A stretch of DNA of 64,000 bases from Treponema sp. (GCA_017940255.1 JAGAZB010000056.1:62001-126000), one strand, 5' to 3'; positions 27,826 through 37,476 are shown, counted from the stretch's first letter. Made by a program: numbers and translations. Notes: generated from the sequence alone by a model not told the origin.

Positions 27826-29097
27826 ATGAAGATTGAATCAGTTACACCACAATTTGATGTTTCAAAAGTTCCCCAGGATGCCCAGAATATTATCGAAAAG
27901 TTTGATGATATACTACAAAATGTTCGGCCTTTAAACAGCCGTCAGTTGCAGCAGCTCCCCGATAATATCCGCGCTCTTTCTCATCAGCTTACAGATGACC
28001 GAGCTTCCCGCCGCCTGGGCTACATGAACGACACCGTGCAGCTGATTTCCTACGTGCGCTACTATACCTGGTGGAACCTTGTCCGACTCACCCGTCTTTT
28101 TGCAAATTTGCCCGACGCGGCCTTCCCAAAAGCTAAGCCAGAAAACCAGCAAACAGTCTGTCTGGACTTAGGAAGCGGTCCTCTAACTGTAGTAACCGCC
28201 CTCTGGCTGGCACGTCCGGAACTCCGCAGTCTTCCACTCACCTGGTACTGTCTGGACGTTTCAGCTGGCAGTCTTCTTCTTGGAGAAGACACTTATCTTT
28301 CCGTAGTTGCCCGCACAGGCGGTGAACCCTGGAAAATTGTCCGCGTAAAAGGATCCTTTGGCGCTTCAATCCGCCAAAAAGCTGATTTTATAACCTGTGC
28401 AAACATGTTCAACGAGCTTGATCAGGCTTCGGATATGCCACCAGATTACCAGGCAAAAAAGTATTATTCACAGCTCTGTGCTTACAGTACAAAAGAAAGC
28501 TCTTTTATTCTGATTGAACCGGGAGTTCCAAAAGCTGCCCGAACCTTAAGCCTGCTCCGAGAACGCTTCCTAAAAGACGGCAAAAATATTGCCGCCCCAT
28601 GTCCTCATTCAGACGAATGCCCGATGAATGGTTTCAAAGCCTACACTGGAAGCAAAAACAAGTGGTGCAACTTTGCATTTTCTACAGAAGATGCACCCGT
28701 CCGACTGCAAAAACTTTCAGAACGGGCCAAGCTTCCAAAAGAAAGAGCAACACTCAGCTTTATTGTGGCCACCCCGGAAGCTGCGTTGTCGGAGGCTACA
28801 AAGACTAGTTCAGCTGCAAAGACACACTCAAGCAGCCCGATTTCTATTCGAATCACCTCAGACAAAATCCGTCTGCCAAATTACATGTGCGGCTACTACG
28901 GCTGTTCAGAGCAGGGCCTTGTTTTAGTCACCCTGCCAGACGAAAACAACACCCGTCTTCCAAAGCCACCATTCCGCCCTCAATCCGGCGACTTACTCCA
29001 GCTAATGCCAGAAGTGCCAAAGACAAAAAAAAGGCCGGACTCCCCATCCGCACAAAAACGCGACGAAAAATCCGGTGCTTTGATTGTTGAAATATAA
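27826..29097 (+). CDS. Rsm22-like SAM-dependent methyltransferase
   Basis: The 423-residue product has a Rossmann SAM-binding core (CLDLGSGPLTVV, then TWYCLDVSAG, then FITCANMFNELD) and a Cys cluster, AAPCPHSDECPMNGF with KNKWCNFAF. This matches the Rsm22/METTL17 family, in which these Cys residues hold an iron-sulfur cluster; members bind the small ribosomal subunit. A further Cys pair is in YMCGYYGCSEQG. Residues about 320-345 are low complexity. It begins 2 nt after the CmpB-type gene with an AGGA Shine-Dalgarno, so the two are co-translated. The palindrome and T-run after the stop may terminate the transcript. Confidence 0.8.
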   Translation: MKIESVTPQFDVSKVPQDAQNIIEKFDDILQNVRPLNSRQLQQLPDNIRALSHQLTDDRASRRLGYMNDTVQLISYVRYYTWWNLVRLTRLFANLPDAAFPKAKPENQQTVCLDLGSGPLTVVTALWLARPELRSLPLTWYCLDVSAGSLLLGEDTYLSVVARTGGEPWKIVRVKGSFGASIRQKADFITCANMFNELDQASDMPPDYQAKKYYSQLCAYSTKESSFILIEPGVPKAARTLSLLRERFLKDGKNIAAPCPHSDECPMNGFKAYTGSKNKWCNFAFSTEDAPVRLQKLSERAKLPKERATLSFIVATPEAALSEATKTSSAAKTHSSSPISIRITSDKIRLPNYMCGYYGCSEQGLVLVTLPDENNTRLPKPPFRPQSGDLLQLMPEVPKTKKRPDSPSAQKRDEKSGALIVEI

Positions 29098-29106
29098 TGA
29101 AAAACG

Positions 29107-29138
29107 GTGGTTGAACTTGTCGAAACCACTTTTTTTTT
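29107..29138 (+). terminator. Palindrome family A, copy 2, followed by a T-run
   Basis: GTGGTT (29107-29112), an 11-nt core GAACTTGTCGA and AACCAC (29124-29129), then nine T. It sits 9 nt after the stop of the Rsm22-like gene and has the layout of a rho-independent terminator made from a dispersed palindrome. Confidence 0.65.
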
Positions 29139-29144
29139 CATAAC

Positions 29145-29555
29145 TTATTTCTTAGAAAAGTATCCTACACAAGCAACTATCCAACCAACGATAACAAGGT
29201 AGAAACCAAACAAAGCTCTCTTAAGAAGCTGCTTTCCAATTGCCTTATAAATACCGCCGTTTGTCAGGAATCCTATAACAAGAATTACACCACCAGCAAT
29301 GCTTACCAGAAGGAAAATCAACTTAAGGCCTTTAAGCTGAGGAACAAACTGAGCAACAATACCAGCAACTGCACCAACAAAAATCAAGAGGGCACCAATT
29401 GCAACAAATCCGCCATCTTCAATGTTTTTGATGAAATCAAATCCATTTGCAGAAGAACCAAACAATCCTTTTATCATAGGACAGCAGAATCCAATTGCAG
29501 TAATAAGCATACCGCAGCAATAAAGCCAACTCATAAGATTAACCTTTTTTCCCAT
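29145..29555 (-). CDS. Small four-helix membrane protein
   Basis: Not recognised. The 136-residue protein has about four membrane helices (about 8-28, 46-68, 76-98 and 112-132), with several Cys residues in the first (YCCGMLITAIGFCCP) and Gly-rich helices. A strong AGGAGG Shine-Dalgarno precedes the ATG, and an extended -10 (TGTTATAAT) lies upstream on the minus strand. It is convergent with the Rsm22-like gene and downstream of a CrtI-like oxidoreductase gene, 80 nt away. Confidence 0.7.
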   Translation of the reverse strand: MGKKVNLMSWLYCCGMLITAIGFCCPMIKGLFGSSANGFDFIKNIEDGGFVAIGALLIFVGAVAGIVAQFVPQLKGLKLIFLLVSIAGGVILVIGFLTNGGIYKAIGKQLLKRALFGFYLVIVGWIVACVGYFSKK

Positions 29556-29635
29556 TTTTTAATCCTCCTAAGGAAGGTCAAGTTAGACCAATAATTTTTA
29601 TAATTATAACATGACTTTCAGAAAATAACAAAAAA

Positions 29636-31117
29636 TCAAACAAAAATTGTATCCGTATCCCTGCAAAGCATCTGCACTGCACGGCGACCAGAATCTACAG
29701 CGATTGGAAGTCCGCCCGGCATAAAGCTGCGCTGACCAACAAAATAAAGTCCGCTTCTACCCTGCAAAGTTTGTGGATAATCAAGTTTAGCAAGTCCCTT
29801 ACCCCAAACACTCATCCAGCTTCCTTTGTAAGTGCTGCAGTATCGCTCATAAGTACAAGGAGTTGCAACATCAATAACTTCAACAGAATCTTTTATTTCA
29901 GGAATAAACTCTTCGAGCTTAGCAATAAATTTCTTTGCAAGTTCATCCTTTTTCTGTTTGTATGTACCGTCATCCTTAGCAGCCTTCCACCAGTCGTAAG
30001 AGTCACCAATTAAAAGGCAGGTTACAGCAGTGCAGCCATCTGGAGAATGAGCCTTATATTTTGCGTAATTGTTTATGCGAAGTTCTGTTACTTTTAGTCC
30101 TGCATATTCAAACGGCTCGTCTTCTGGAAGAGGGAAAACACAACAGTAAGGAAGATGTGACAAATCCTTTTTAATTCCAAGACAGATGAACATATTCTGC
30201 TCGCCAACAACATTACGGCGCATCTGACGAGCCCAGTGGCATTTAATTGGCTTTTCAAAAAGATTATCAATTGCCACACGCATATCCTGCGAACAGATTA
30301 CAGCGTCAGCTTCTATAAAACCATCTTTTGTTTTAACACCTTTTGTCACGCCATTTTCAACAACAATCTGTTCAACCTTAGTCTTAAACTGGATTTTTCC
30401 ACCCAAAGCTATAAAGGTGTCTTCCATGTTTTTTGCCATGCGAACAGAACCACCATCCGGGTAACCACAGTCGCCGCTAGCAAAAGAACCAAGTGTATAA
30501 ATAAAAGAAATTGCGTTATATCTATATCCGATTACAGCTTTAAGAAGATGCTGAACATCCTTATTCTTAAAATGACCAACATATTCTTCATAACTTTCCG
30601 CAACAAGACGAGGAACCTTAAAAACTGCAGGAAGCATTTTCATAAGTTTCCAAAGATTCTGGCGGGAAGGACTTTTACATTTACAGTGAGGAACATCAAA
30701 AACCGGCATAAAAAAGCGGGAAAAAGCCTTTACATCGCGGTAAAGCTGATTAATCATCTTCTTATCTTCCGGAGCAAAGGCCAAAAGTTCACGACGCATT
30801 TCATCAACATTACGATGAAGACACACTCTTTTGTCTCCATCAATCACTGTATAAAGAGGGTCACGATTTTCTATAGGATTATTTTCTTTGAGGGCACCAA
30901 CTTCATGCCACACACGGTTCATTGGAAGCTGAGGATGTGAACCAGTGAGCCAGTGCATTCCTCCTTCAAAGAAATAGCCCTTACGACTCCAACCTGTAGA
31001 AAGACCTCCAGAAATTATGTGCTGTTCTAAAATAGTTACATCAAAACCAGAGCGCGCTGCATAAATAGCAGCAGAAAGGCCGGATATACCAGCCCCAACA
31101 ACAATTACCTTTTTCAT
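29636..31117 (-). CDS. FAD-dependent oxidoreductase of the phytoene desaturase/CrtISO family
   Basis: The 493-residue protein starts with a dinucleotide-binding motif VIVVGAGISGLSAAIYAA and the following FDVTILEQ and SGGLSTGWSRKGYFFEGGMHW, typical of CrtI/CrtISO and retinol-saturase-like enzymes. Near the C-terminus GLYFVGQRSFMPGGLPIAVDSG is the FAD-contacting motif. The family desaturates or isomerises polyenes, but many bacterial members have no known substrate, and no carotenoid genes are visible nearby. An ATG three codons upstream (31126) is an alternative start; the chosen one has GAGATG 6 nt before it. Confidence 0.85.
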   Translation of the reverse strand: MKKVIVVGAGISGLSAAIYAARSGFDVTILEQHIISGGLSTGWSRKGYFFEGGMHWLTGSHPQLPMNRVWHEVGALKENNPIENRDPLYTVIDGDKRVCLHRNVDEMRRELLAFAPEDKKMINQLYRDVKAFSRFFMPVFDVPHCKCKSPSRQNLWKLMKMLPAVFKVPRLVAESYEEYVGHFKNKDVQHLLKAVIGYRYNAISFIYTLGSFASGDCGYPDGGSVRMAKNMEDTFIALGGKIQFKTKVEQIVVENGVTKGVKTKDGFIEADAVICSQDMRVAIDNLFEKPIKCHWARQMRRNVVGEQNMFICLGIKKDLSHLPYCCVFPLPEDEPFEYAGLKVTELRINNYAKYKAHSPDGCTAVTCLLIGDSYDWWKAAKDDGTYKQKKDELAKKFIAKLEEFIPEIKDSVEVIDVATPCTYERYCSTYKGSWMSVWGKGLAKLDYPQTLQGRSGLYFVGQRSFMPGGLPIAVDSGRRAVQMLCRDTDTIFV

Positions 31118-31187
31118 ATTTTTCATCTCACAGAAATTTTACCACACTCTTCGAGAATAACAAGTTTTTTTGTTCAGCTGAAAAAGT

Positions 31188-32726
31188 TTATTCTGCCCAC
31201 CACGGCTTCCATCCACCAACTGTATTTATCGTAGACAACAATGTTGTTACAAAAGTCATAATTGCTAACAACATAGGAAAAAACCAACCATTTTTAGGAG
31301 AGTTTCTCTGTACATAAATAACTGCTTCCGGTGGAATTTCAGATTTTTTAGAAAGTCTCTTTCCGTCTTTATCTGTAATCTTTACGATTTTAAATACCGC
31401 CTGATCATAATCAAAACCCATTGCAAGATTTACATAGTATGACCAATCTTTGTTTGGCAGATACGAATAACGACCAGGAGAAACAACACCACCAGTAACT
31501 GTTACATAATACTGACTAAATGGAATTACAAGACGGTCATTTGGTTTAAGAGGAATACCGTCCTTTTGAGCAGCCCCTTCTTCATTATGAAGAAGATCGT
31601 CCAAATCAATATCAATTTTTTCTTCTGTAAGTTTTCCATTTTCGCCAGGAACAAGACGAATAAGAGTTGCAGTTTTATAATCAGCTGAATTCAGGAACAT
31701 ATCCGGATTGGCAATTACCAATGCACGACATGTCATTCCTTCGCTATAAGGAATCTTTAAGATACCTGTAGTTGTAGGCGAAGTTGTAACAGTACCGTTT
31801 GCTTCACCTGCAGAACCAGATTTTGTTTCATAGTTATAATTTTTATTAACAGCACCCTCTACATAAACAATAGCAGAAGAATCTTTTAATGAAGCAACAT
31901 AAACCTTATCTTTGTTGGAAAGCGGAATTGTAGAGTGCAGATCTGTTTCTTTAATAACAGAATCAACATACATTACCTGTTCGCCAACAAATCTTGAAAG
32001 GGAAATTGCATTTTTATTGGCATAGTCATCAAAACCGTTGGCATATTCTGTAATAAGCTCGTTTAATTCTTCGCCAGGAAGAAGTTCATAAGTACCAGTT
32101 CTACGAACCGAACCTGTAATAGAAACAGAACGTTCAAGTTTTGGAACGATAATTGTGTCACCAGGGCGCATGTAAGGGTTCTGATCAAGTTCACCATATC
32201 TTGTATATTTGTACAAGTCATACTGCTTTTCAACACCTTCTGCAGAAATGATTGTTACAAATCGTGTTGAAGAATATGAGGTATACATATCAGAAATTAC
32301 ACTTGCAACACGTTCCAATGCCCATGAAGAATAAGTTCCGGCAGATGAAACTTCACCTTTAACATAAACATTAAATTCTGAAGGGTTAGACAAAAAGAGC
32401 TGAACAGCAGCTGTAGGATAGTTATTTACAATCAGAGTTTCTACCTTACTCTTAAACTCCTGCAAAGTAAGGCCTTTTGCATTAATAACACCAAGGCTTG
32501 CAATTCTTACACGGTAAGTGCTGTCAACAGCAATAGAAAGTGAACTTCCATTGTAAACCAAAGAATAAATATCTCCGGCTGTTACAATGTATTCATTAGT
32601 TGCCATGGCAATCTGCGCTTTTTTTACGTTAGTTGAATCTGTATAAGTATCATCTGCATAAGCATTATTTACAGCAAAAGCAGCAAAAAGGGCTGCAAGT
32701 AAAAACTTTCGAATATTTTTTTTCAT
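31188..32726 (-). CDS. Polysaccharide export protein with SLBB domains (Wza-like)
   Basis: The 512-residue protein has a signal peptide (about 1-24), an N-terminal Poly_export domain (YIVTAGDIYSLVYNG and following) and about three SLBB-like segments (FNVYVKGEVSSAGTY, SVSITGSVRRTGTYELLPGE, YYVTVTGGVVSPGRYSYLPN). A hydrophobic segment near the end (FFPMLLAIMTFVTTLL) is followed by a Trp-rich tail. It is expected to form the outer exit channel for a capsular or extracellular polysaccharide. AAGGATAATT precedes the ATG at 32726; the GTG just before is less likely. It follows the Wzz gene by about 20 nt in one operon. Confidence 0.9.
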   Translation of the reverse strand: MKKNIRKFLLAALFAAFAVNNAYADDTYTDSTNVKKAQIAMATNEYIVTAGDIYSLVYNGSSLSIAVDSTYRVRIASLGVINAKGLTLQEFKSKVETLIVNNYPTAAVQLFLSNPSEFNVYVKGEVSSAGTYSSWALERVASVISDMYTSYSSTRFVTIISAEGVEKQYDLYKYTRYGELDQNPYMRPGDTIIVPKLERSVSITGSVRRTGTYELLPGEELNELITEYANGFDDYANKNAISLSRFVGEQVMYVDSVIKETDLHSTIPLSNKDKVYVASLKDSSAIVYVEGAVNKNYNYETKSGSAGEANGTVTTSPTTTGILKIPYSEGMTCRALVIANPDMFLNSADYKTATLIRLVPGENGKLTEEKIDIDLDDLLHNEEGAAQKDGIPLKPNDRLVIPFSQYYVTVTGGVVSPGRYSYLPNKDWSYYVNLAMGFDYDQAVFKIVKITDKDGKRLSKKSEIPPEAVIYVQRNSPKNGWFFPMLLAIMTFVTTLLSTINTVGGWKPWWAE

Positions 32727-32747
32727 CACAATTATCCTTATGAGTCT

Positions 32748-33758
32748 TTATTTTGTTCCTTTAAGTTTCATCATAACTTCAGGGTCATTCTTCATATTTT
32801 TAATTGCATTTATAAGGAATGCTAAAAAGATAGAAACAAAGAAGGCAGCAAAAGTTACAATAATACAGAGTTTTCCGCGGCTTGGGCCAGATTTAATATC
32901 AGGAACGGAAGCCCTTTCCAAAATCTGGAAAACAGGAGCTTCGGTTGCCATCTTTACCTTCAAAAGTTCAAGCTGAGAGCGCAGCTGAGTATAAACTTCC
33001 TTCTGTGCAGAAAGTTCCAGTTCAATTCTCTGCTGTTCAATTGTGTTTTCCTTTGTCCACAAAGCTCTTCCCTGGATTACTCTATCCTGCATATCAGAAA
33101 GTTCTTTTGTAAGTTTCAGGATTTCGTTCCATGAATTTTCAACGTTCTTTTCAAGGTTTTCTTTTGAAATCTTATTATTATCTACACCAAGTTCATCAAG
33201 CTTGTCAGAAATCCAGTCTACACAGAAATTAACAACATCAACTGCAAATTCAGGATCAATATCTTCATAAGAAACTGTTAAAACGCCGCTTGAAGAATCA
33301 TATTCAGCAGACACCTTCTTAGAAAGCCCCATTCGCATCATTGCAACTGGTGATTTTTCTACAGGAGATTTTTCATAAAGATTAAAATGTTCTGCAATTG
33401 CATCATAAAAAGGATTTGAAGATGTAAGATAAAGAATAAGAGAACTTGTTGAAGAACCTGATGAAGACAAAGATACACCCATCAGCTTTGCAAGACTGCT
33501 TGCTGAACTTGAAGCCGAAAGACCAGAACTTGAATCTGAATCTGTAATCAACATGTTAGCAGAAACTTTATAGTTGTTTGGAAGGTATGATTTTTCCGGT
33601 GGTAACTTCAAAGAAATAACTGAATACACTACAACAAAAAGCATTGCAGCAGCTGTAATTCCAATTATAAGCCATTTAAAACGCAGCAAAACTGCAAATA
33701 AATCAATAAGTGATATTTCATCGTCTTTTTCTGTTACAGGAACATTTTCTTCAGACAT
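32748..33758 (-). CDS. Polysaccharide chain-length regulator (Wzz family)
   Basis: The 336-residue protein has the Wzz layout: short cytoplasmic N-terminus (DDEISLIDLFAVLLRFKWL), first membrane helix (about 33-52), a periplasmic region with coiled coil (about 195-265), the ASVPDIKSGPSRG segment, and a second membrane helix (about 297-318) before a short basic tail. There is no C-terminal tyrosine kinase domain. A Ser-rich stretch (about 75-105) is unusual in composition. AGAGGT precedes the ATG. It forms an operon with the SLBB export gene and diverges from the WecA-like gene. Confidence 0.9.
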   Translation of the reverse strand: MSEENVPVTEKDDEISLIDLFAVLLRFKWLIIGITAAAMLFVVVYSVISLKLPPEKSYLPNNYKVSANMLITDSDSSSGLSASSSASSLAKLMGVSLSSSGSSTSSLILYLTSSNPFYDAIAEHFNLYEKSPVEKSPVAMMRMGLSKKVSAEYDSSSGVLTVSYEDIDPEFAVDVVNFCVDWISDKLDELGVDNNKISKENLEKNVENSWNEILKLTKELSDMQDRVIQGRALWTKENTIEQQRIELELSAQKEVYTQLRSQLELLKVKMATEAPVFQILERASVPDIKSGPSRGKLCIIVTFAAFFVSIFLAFLINAIKNMKNDPEVMMKLKGTK

Positions 33759-33837
33759 AGATACCTCTGTACAAGCAAATATAATAAGTAGTAAATATTA
33801 ACATACATCACAAGACGAATTCAAGCATATTGCAGAA

Positions 33838-33865
33838 TTGATTTTTTTTTATTTTATGCTATTAT
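33838..33865 (+). promoter_or_regulatory. Promoter of the WecA-like gene
   Basis: TTGATT (33838-33843), 16-nt spacer, TATTAT (33860-33865). The predicted start near 33872 is only about 5 nt before the ATG at 33877; no Shine-Dalgarno is visible. Confidence 0.5.
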
Positions 33866-33876
33866 TATCGTTAATT

Positions 33877-34944
33877 ATGAATATGTTTTTGTTTATCGGC
33901 TTGTCTGTATTACTTTCAGTAATTTCAATGCCAGTCATTATCCTCATCTGTAAAAAATTAAGTCTTTACGACTATCATGATGAAAGAAAAATACATTCTG
34001 GAGATATCCCCCGTTTAGGCGGAATTGGAATTGTTTTTGCATTCCTTGTTTCAACCATCTTATATCTTATTAAAGAAAATTCAATAAACATGCTCAATCA
34101 TCTGCCAATTCTTATTGGTGCGGCAATCATTTTTATTTTTGCAATTGTTGATGATATCTTAAACCTGCCTGCAATAGTAAAATTAATTGTTCAGCTGGCT
34201 GCTGTTGGTACTGTAACTTTTAATGGCTACACTTTTACTCAGATTTTTGCCTGGCATCTTCCAACTCCAGTTTCTATAATTCTCACATTCGGCTGGATTC
34301 TGGGAGTTACAAATGCCTACAATCTTATTGACGGTCTGGATGGTTTGTGCGGAAACCTTTCCATAACAACAATACTTACACTTGGTGTTCTGTATCAGCT
34401 TTCGGGCAATAACGAATCTGCCCTCTGTTTTATTCTTGCCGGTGCAATTTTTGGCTTCCTCTGCTTCAACTGGCCACCTGCAAAAATATTTATGGGCGAC
34501 AACGGTTCACAGTTTCTGGGCTTTATGATTGCAACACTTCCGCTCTATAATTCAGGCGATGTGTTTGAATTCAATAAGTTCTTAATCATGATTGTTATCA
34601 CTTCATTCGCAGTATTTGATACAATCGCCGCAATCTGGAGAAGAATCCGAGACAAAAAACCTATTATGACAGGAGACCGTTCTCATCTTCATCATAAACT
34701 CTTGAATATGGGCTACACAAAGCAGTCTGCACTCTACCTTATTATTTTCCTGCAGATTCTTCTTTGTCTTTCTGTAATAGTTTCATATTTCCTGGGCAGA
34801 ATGAAAGGTATGGCTTTGTTAATTGAATCATTCTCATTTATGGTACTTTTCTTTAGTTTGATTCATTATACAAACCGAAGGGTAACACTCAAAAAGGCTG
34901 AAGAAGCACAGAATCCTAAAAAAGAAGACGAAACAAACGACTAA
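33877..34944 (+). CDS. WecA/MraY-like polyprenyl-phosphate sugar-1-phosphate transferase
   Basis: The 355-residue membrane protein carries the family motifs: RLGGIGIVFAF, DDILNLPAIVKL, NAYNLIDGLDGLCG, FMGDNGSQFLGF and RSHLHHKLL. Such enzymes start polysaccharide or wall-polymer synthesis by moving GlcNAc-1-phosphate (or a related sugar) to undecaprenyl phosphate. About ten to eleven helices are present. The start is uncertain: ATGs occur at 33856, 33877 and 33883; 33877 fits the promoter. Its position opposite the Wzz/export operon suggests it initiates the same polymer. It overlaps the convergent UDG-like gene by 4 nt. Confidence 0.88.
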   Translation: MNMFLFIGLSVLLSVISMPVIILICKKLSLYDYHDERKIHSGDIPRLGGIGIVFAFLVSTILYLIKENSINMLNHLPILIGAAIIFIFAIVDDILNLPAIVKLIVQLAAVGTVTFNGYTFTQIFAWHLPTPVSIILTFGWILGVTNAYNLIDGLDGLCGNLSITTILTLGVLYQLSGNNESALCFILAGAIFGFLCFNWPPAKIFMGDNGSQFLGFMIATLPLYNSGDVFEFNKFLIMIVITSFAVFDTIAAIWRRIRDKKPIMTGDRSHLHHKLLNMGYTKQSALYLIIFLQILLCLSVIVSYFLGRMKGMALLIESFSFMVLFFSLIHYTNRRVTLKKAEEAQNPKKEDETND

Positions 34945-35723
34945 TTAAATATTTCTTCTTTGTGAAGTAAACCAAGGCTGCTGATTTTTTCTTTTAATGA
35001 AAGAGAATCGCAGCCATTTTTTTTTGAATAATCAGAAAGGTCAATTGTAAAACGGTTCATAGAAAAATGCTGAAAAACAAAAACCTTATCCCAGGCGTCC
35101 TGTTTTTCCTCATGATAATATCTGTAAAGTTCATCGCGGTATTTTTCAAAAATGCCCTTCTTTTTTAATTCGGAATAGCCCACAAGCCAGAGTTCTGGTA
35201 TTACTCCACCCTCTGCCATTCCCGCTTCACAAAGTTCTGCATGAAGTTTTGCAGTTTCTTTTGCACACCAAACCTGAGATTCGTCCAAAAGAGCCGCCAT
35301 ATCTGCTCCACCAAGCTTTATCATATTCTTAAGCTGGGCAGTTTTTGCACTGTGCACAGGAGTTTTATTCAGAATAATTACATTTTTACGAAAATTTATC
35401 CCAAGTTCAGGATTTCGCTTAAAAAATCCATCTGCAATTCGGCCAGCCTGCCCCACCAGGTAACGATTATTACAGGCAAGTTGTTCTTCCTTTCCGGGAT
35501 TGTCACCAATCACAATCAGTTTTATATCATCTTCGGGCAAAAGTTCATCAAGTGAGCGATTATAAACAACAGGCGTTTCAAAAGAATAATCAGGTGTTTT
35601 TGCAATTTTTGCGGCCTCTTTTTGTAAATCCTGCAGATTTGGAACACGAGAAGTCCATTCAGCAACTTTATCAGCATAAGTCTTCTTAAAATTACAGAAA
35701 ATCTCCCATTGTCTGCCTGTCAT
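34941..35723 (-). CDS. Uracil-DNA glycosylase superfamily protein
   Basis: The 260-residue protein has superfamily motif A as VIGDNPGKEEQ and a downstream GQAGR, and a late QHFSMNRF resembling the HxS/HPS motif of the DNA-intercalation loop. These support a UDG fold that removes damaged bases, but the protein lacks the Cys set of the iron-sulfur families 4 and 5, so the exact family and substrate are open. GGAGATGAAGG precedes the ATG. It is convergent and overlapping with the WecA-like gene and appears to be transcribed alone. Confidence 0.65.
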   Translation of the reverse strand: MTGRQWEIFCNFKKTYADKVAEWTSRVPNLQDLQKEAAKIAKTPDYSFETPVVYNRSLDELLPEDDIKLIVIGDNPGKEEQLACNNRYLVGQAGRIADGFFKRNPELGINFRKNVIILNKTPVHSAKTAQLKNMIKLGGADMAALLDESQVWCAKETAKLHAELCEAGMAEGGVIPELWLVGYSELKKKGIFEKYRDELYRYYHEEKQDAWDKVFVFQHFSMNRFTIDLSDYSKKNGCDSLSLKEKISSLGLLHKEEIFN

Positions 35724-35824
35724 CCTTCATCTCCAGTCTTTACAAAAAAAATTTAATCTATTTATAATTACGTCCGATATAATATAAGTATTGAAAAATA
35801 ATTTCCACAGGGGGATTGGGGAAT

Positions 35825-36637
35825 ATGAAAAAAATTATTTCTATAGCATTTGTTGCAGCACTCGGATTTTCAATGTTTGCAGCAGATATCTTTACTTATG
35901 TTCCATTGAAAGGTGAAGTAAGAACTTATACAAAGACAGAATATTCAATTGCTTCAAAGTTTGGAAACTATTTCAGAACACCAAGTCTGAAAACAAAGCA
36001 TTTATTCGAAAATGGAAAAGAAATTGAATCTTCAGAAGTAACTCCAAAAGAGATTCTTCAGAACAAAATTACTTCAGTTTATGATGAAAGCGGAAAACTC
36101 CGTGAACAGAGTTATATCAACAGCGAATCAGAACTTGTCTGGAAACACTCTTATGTTTATAACTCAGAAGGACTCAAATCTGAAGTTTCTGAATTCGATG
36201 CAAAAAACACCCTTAAATCAAAAACTATCTACATTTACGACAGAGGAAATCTTGTTGATGAAACAATTTATGATAGTGACGGGGCACTCGTTTGGAAAAC
36301 AACTTACAAGTACAACGCAATGGGCACTCTTGAAGTTCTTTCTGAATATTCAGCAGATGGAAAACTGAGCAGCCAGGAAACATACGCTTACAACGAACTT
36401 GGCGGAATTGATTCAATCACAATTTACGAAAAGTTCAATGACAGCCAGACACAGAAAGTTTTCCGCTATGGTGCTGAAAATCAGCTTGGTGAAATCACCA
36501 CTTATGACAACAACAAACAGGTTACAAATCGTCTTCTTATCAAATACGATGCAGACGGAAATGTTGCCCGCGTTTCAGAATACAATGTTGCAGAAAAGTT
36601 CGGCACAATCGTAAACGAACTTATCGCAATGAGCTAA
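35825..36637 (+). CDS. Secreted protein with YD/MORN-like repeats
   Basis: The 270-residue product has a signal peptide (1-19, ending SMFAAD) and about six repeats of roughly 22-24 residues with the pattern Y-x-YN/YD-x-x-G-x-L-x-E-x-x-Y. Examples are SVYDESGKLREQSYINS, YKYNAMGTLEVLSEYSADG and IKYDADGNVARVSEYN. Such repeats form beta-hairpins as in RHS/YD and MORN-like proteins; no catalytic residues are seen and the function is unknown. The ATG follows AGGGGGATTGGGG; a TATAAT at 35778-35783 lies upstream. A large hairpin element follows the gene. Confidence 0.75.
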   Translation: MKKIISIAFVAALGFSMFAADIFTYVPLKGEVRTYTKTEYSIASKFGNYFRTPSLKTKHLFENGKEIESSEVTPKEILQNKITSVYDESGKLREQSYINSESELVWKHSYVYNSEGLKSEVSEFDAKNTLKSKTIYIYDRGNLVDETIYDSDGALVWKTTYKYNAMGTLEVLSEYSADGKLSSQETYAYNELGGIDSITIYEKFNDSQTQKVFRYGAENQLGEITTYDNNKQVTNRLLIKYDADGNVARVSEYNVAEKFGTIVNELIAMS

Positions 36638-36662
36638 TATAGTTACGAGTTCTAACACGGGC

Positions 36663-36809
36663 TTTTTCCAGGTTACAAAAGATAATTAAAACTTGGAAAA
36701 ACTATAAAAAAAACGACCTGTGGGACGCAGAAAAAAATTAAGGAGGGCCCCTTGAGGGTGGGATTCCTTAATTTTTTTCGTTGCTGGGACCCGCAGGTCG
36801 TTTTTTTTT
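36663..36809. terminator. Large bidirectional terminator-like hairpin pair
   Basis: The first hairpin pairs 36663-36674 with 36690-36701 (12 bp, one G-U). The second is about 100 nt: 36706-36720 pairs with 36794-36809, then a partly paired zone, then 14 perfect base pairs (36731-36744 with 36765-36778) around a GC-rich loop. T-runs follow on both strands, and the flanking genes converge. Confidence 0.8.
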
Positions 36810-36828
36810 ATTTTTAAGGTATTCTTTT

Positions 36829-37362
36829 TTAGTAGTTAGTTGCTTCAACCTGGAAGTATGCCTGTGGATGGAAGCATACCGGGCATACTTTTGGTGCTTC
36901 TTTTCCAATTACAATATGACCGCAGTTTCTGCACTGCCAGATTGCGTCTCCTTCACTAGAGAAAACAACCTTATCTTCTACATTCTTCAAAAGCTTGCGA
37001 TAGCGCTCTTCATGATGCTTTTCAATGGCAGCCACACCTTCAAACTGTTTTGCAATTGCTTCAAATCCCTCTTCTCTAGCAACCTTTGCAAATTCAGCAT
37101 ACATATCTGTCCATTCGTAGTTTTCGCCATCAGCCGCAGCCTTAAGATTTTCTGCAGTAGAGCCAATTCCACCAAGGTGCTTAAACCAAAGTTTTGCATG
37201 TTCTTTTTCATTTTCAGCAGTTTCCAGGAAAAGAGCCGCAATCTGCTCATAACCTTCTTTTTTTGCTACGCTTGCAAAGTAAGTATACTTATTGCGAGCC
37301 TGTGATTCTCCAGCAAAAGCAGTCTGAAGATTTTTTTCTGTTCTAGAGCCTTTCAGTTCCAT
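36829..37362 (-). CDS. Rubrerythrin
   Basis: Rubrerythrin is a cytoplasmic diiron peroxidase that protects anaerobes from hydrogen peroxide. The 177-residue protein has the ferritin-like domain with iron ligands in [22 protein letters not shown] and [11 protein letters not shown], then a C-terminal rubredoxin domain with CRNCGH and CPVC. Length is typical. The ATG at 37362 has AGAGGC before it; an open frame reaches 15 codons further upstream but without support. It is convergent with the repeat protein gene across the large hairpin element. Confidence 0.95.
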   Translation of the reverse strand: MELKGSRTEKNLQTAFAGESQARNKYTYFASVAKKEGYEQIAALFLETAENEKEHAKLWFKHLGGIGSTAENLKAAADGENYEWTDMYAEFAKVAREEGFEAIAKQFEGVAAIEKHHEERYRKLLKNVEDKVVFSSEGDAIWQCRNCGHIVIGKEAPKVCPVCFHPQAYFQVEATNY

Positions 37363-37476
37363 AATTTGCCTCTTATAAAATAATTTTCTCCGCGCACCAA
37401 TGCACAAGATGTTAACAATTAAATATAAACGTTTTTTCAGGATAAGTAAAATTATTTCTCTGTTATTTGTTTATTA

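Noticed and set aside
36706-36809. Integron attC site
   Set aside because: The long imperfect hairpin recalled attC, but the GTTRRRY/RYYYAAC core sites at the ends are absent and T-runs on both sides fit termination.
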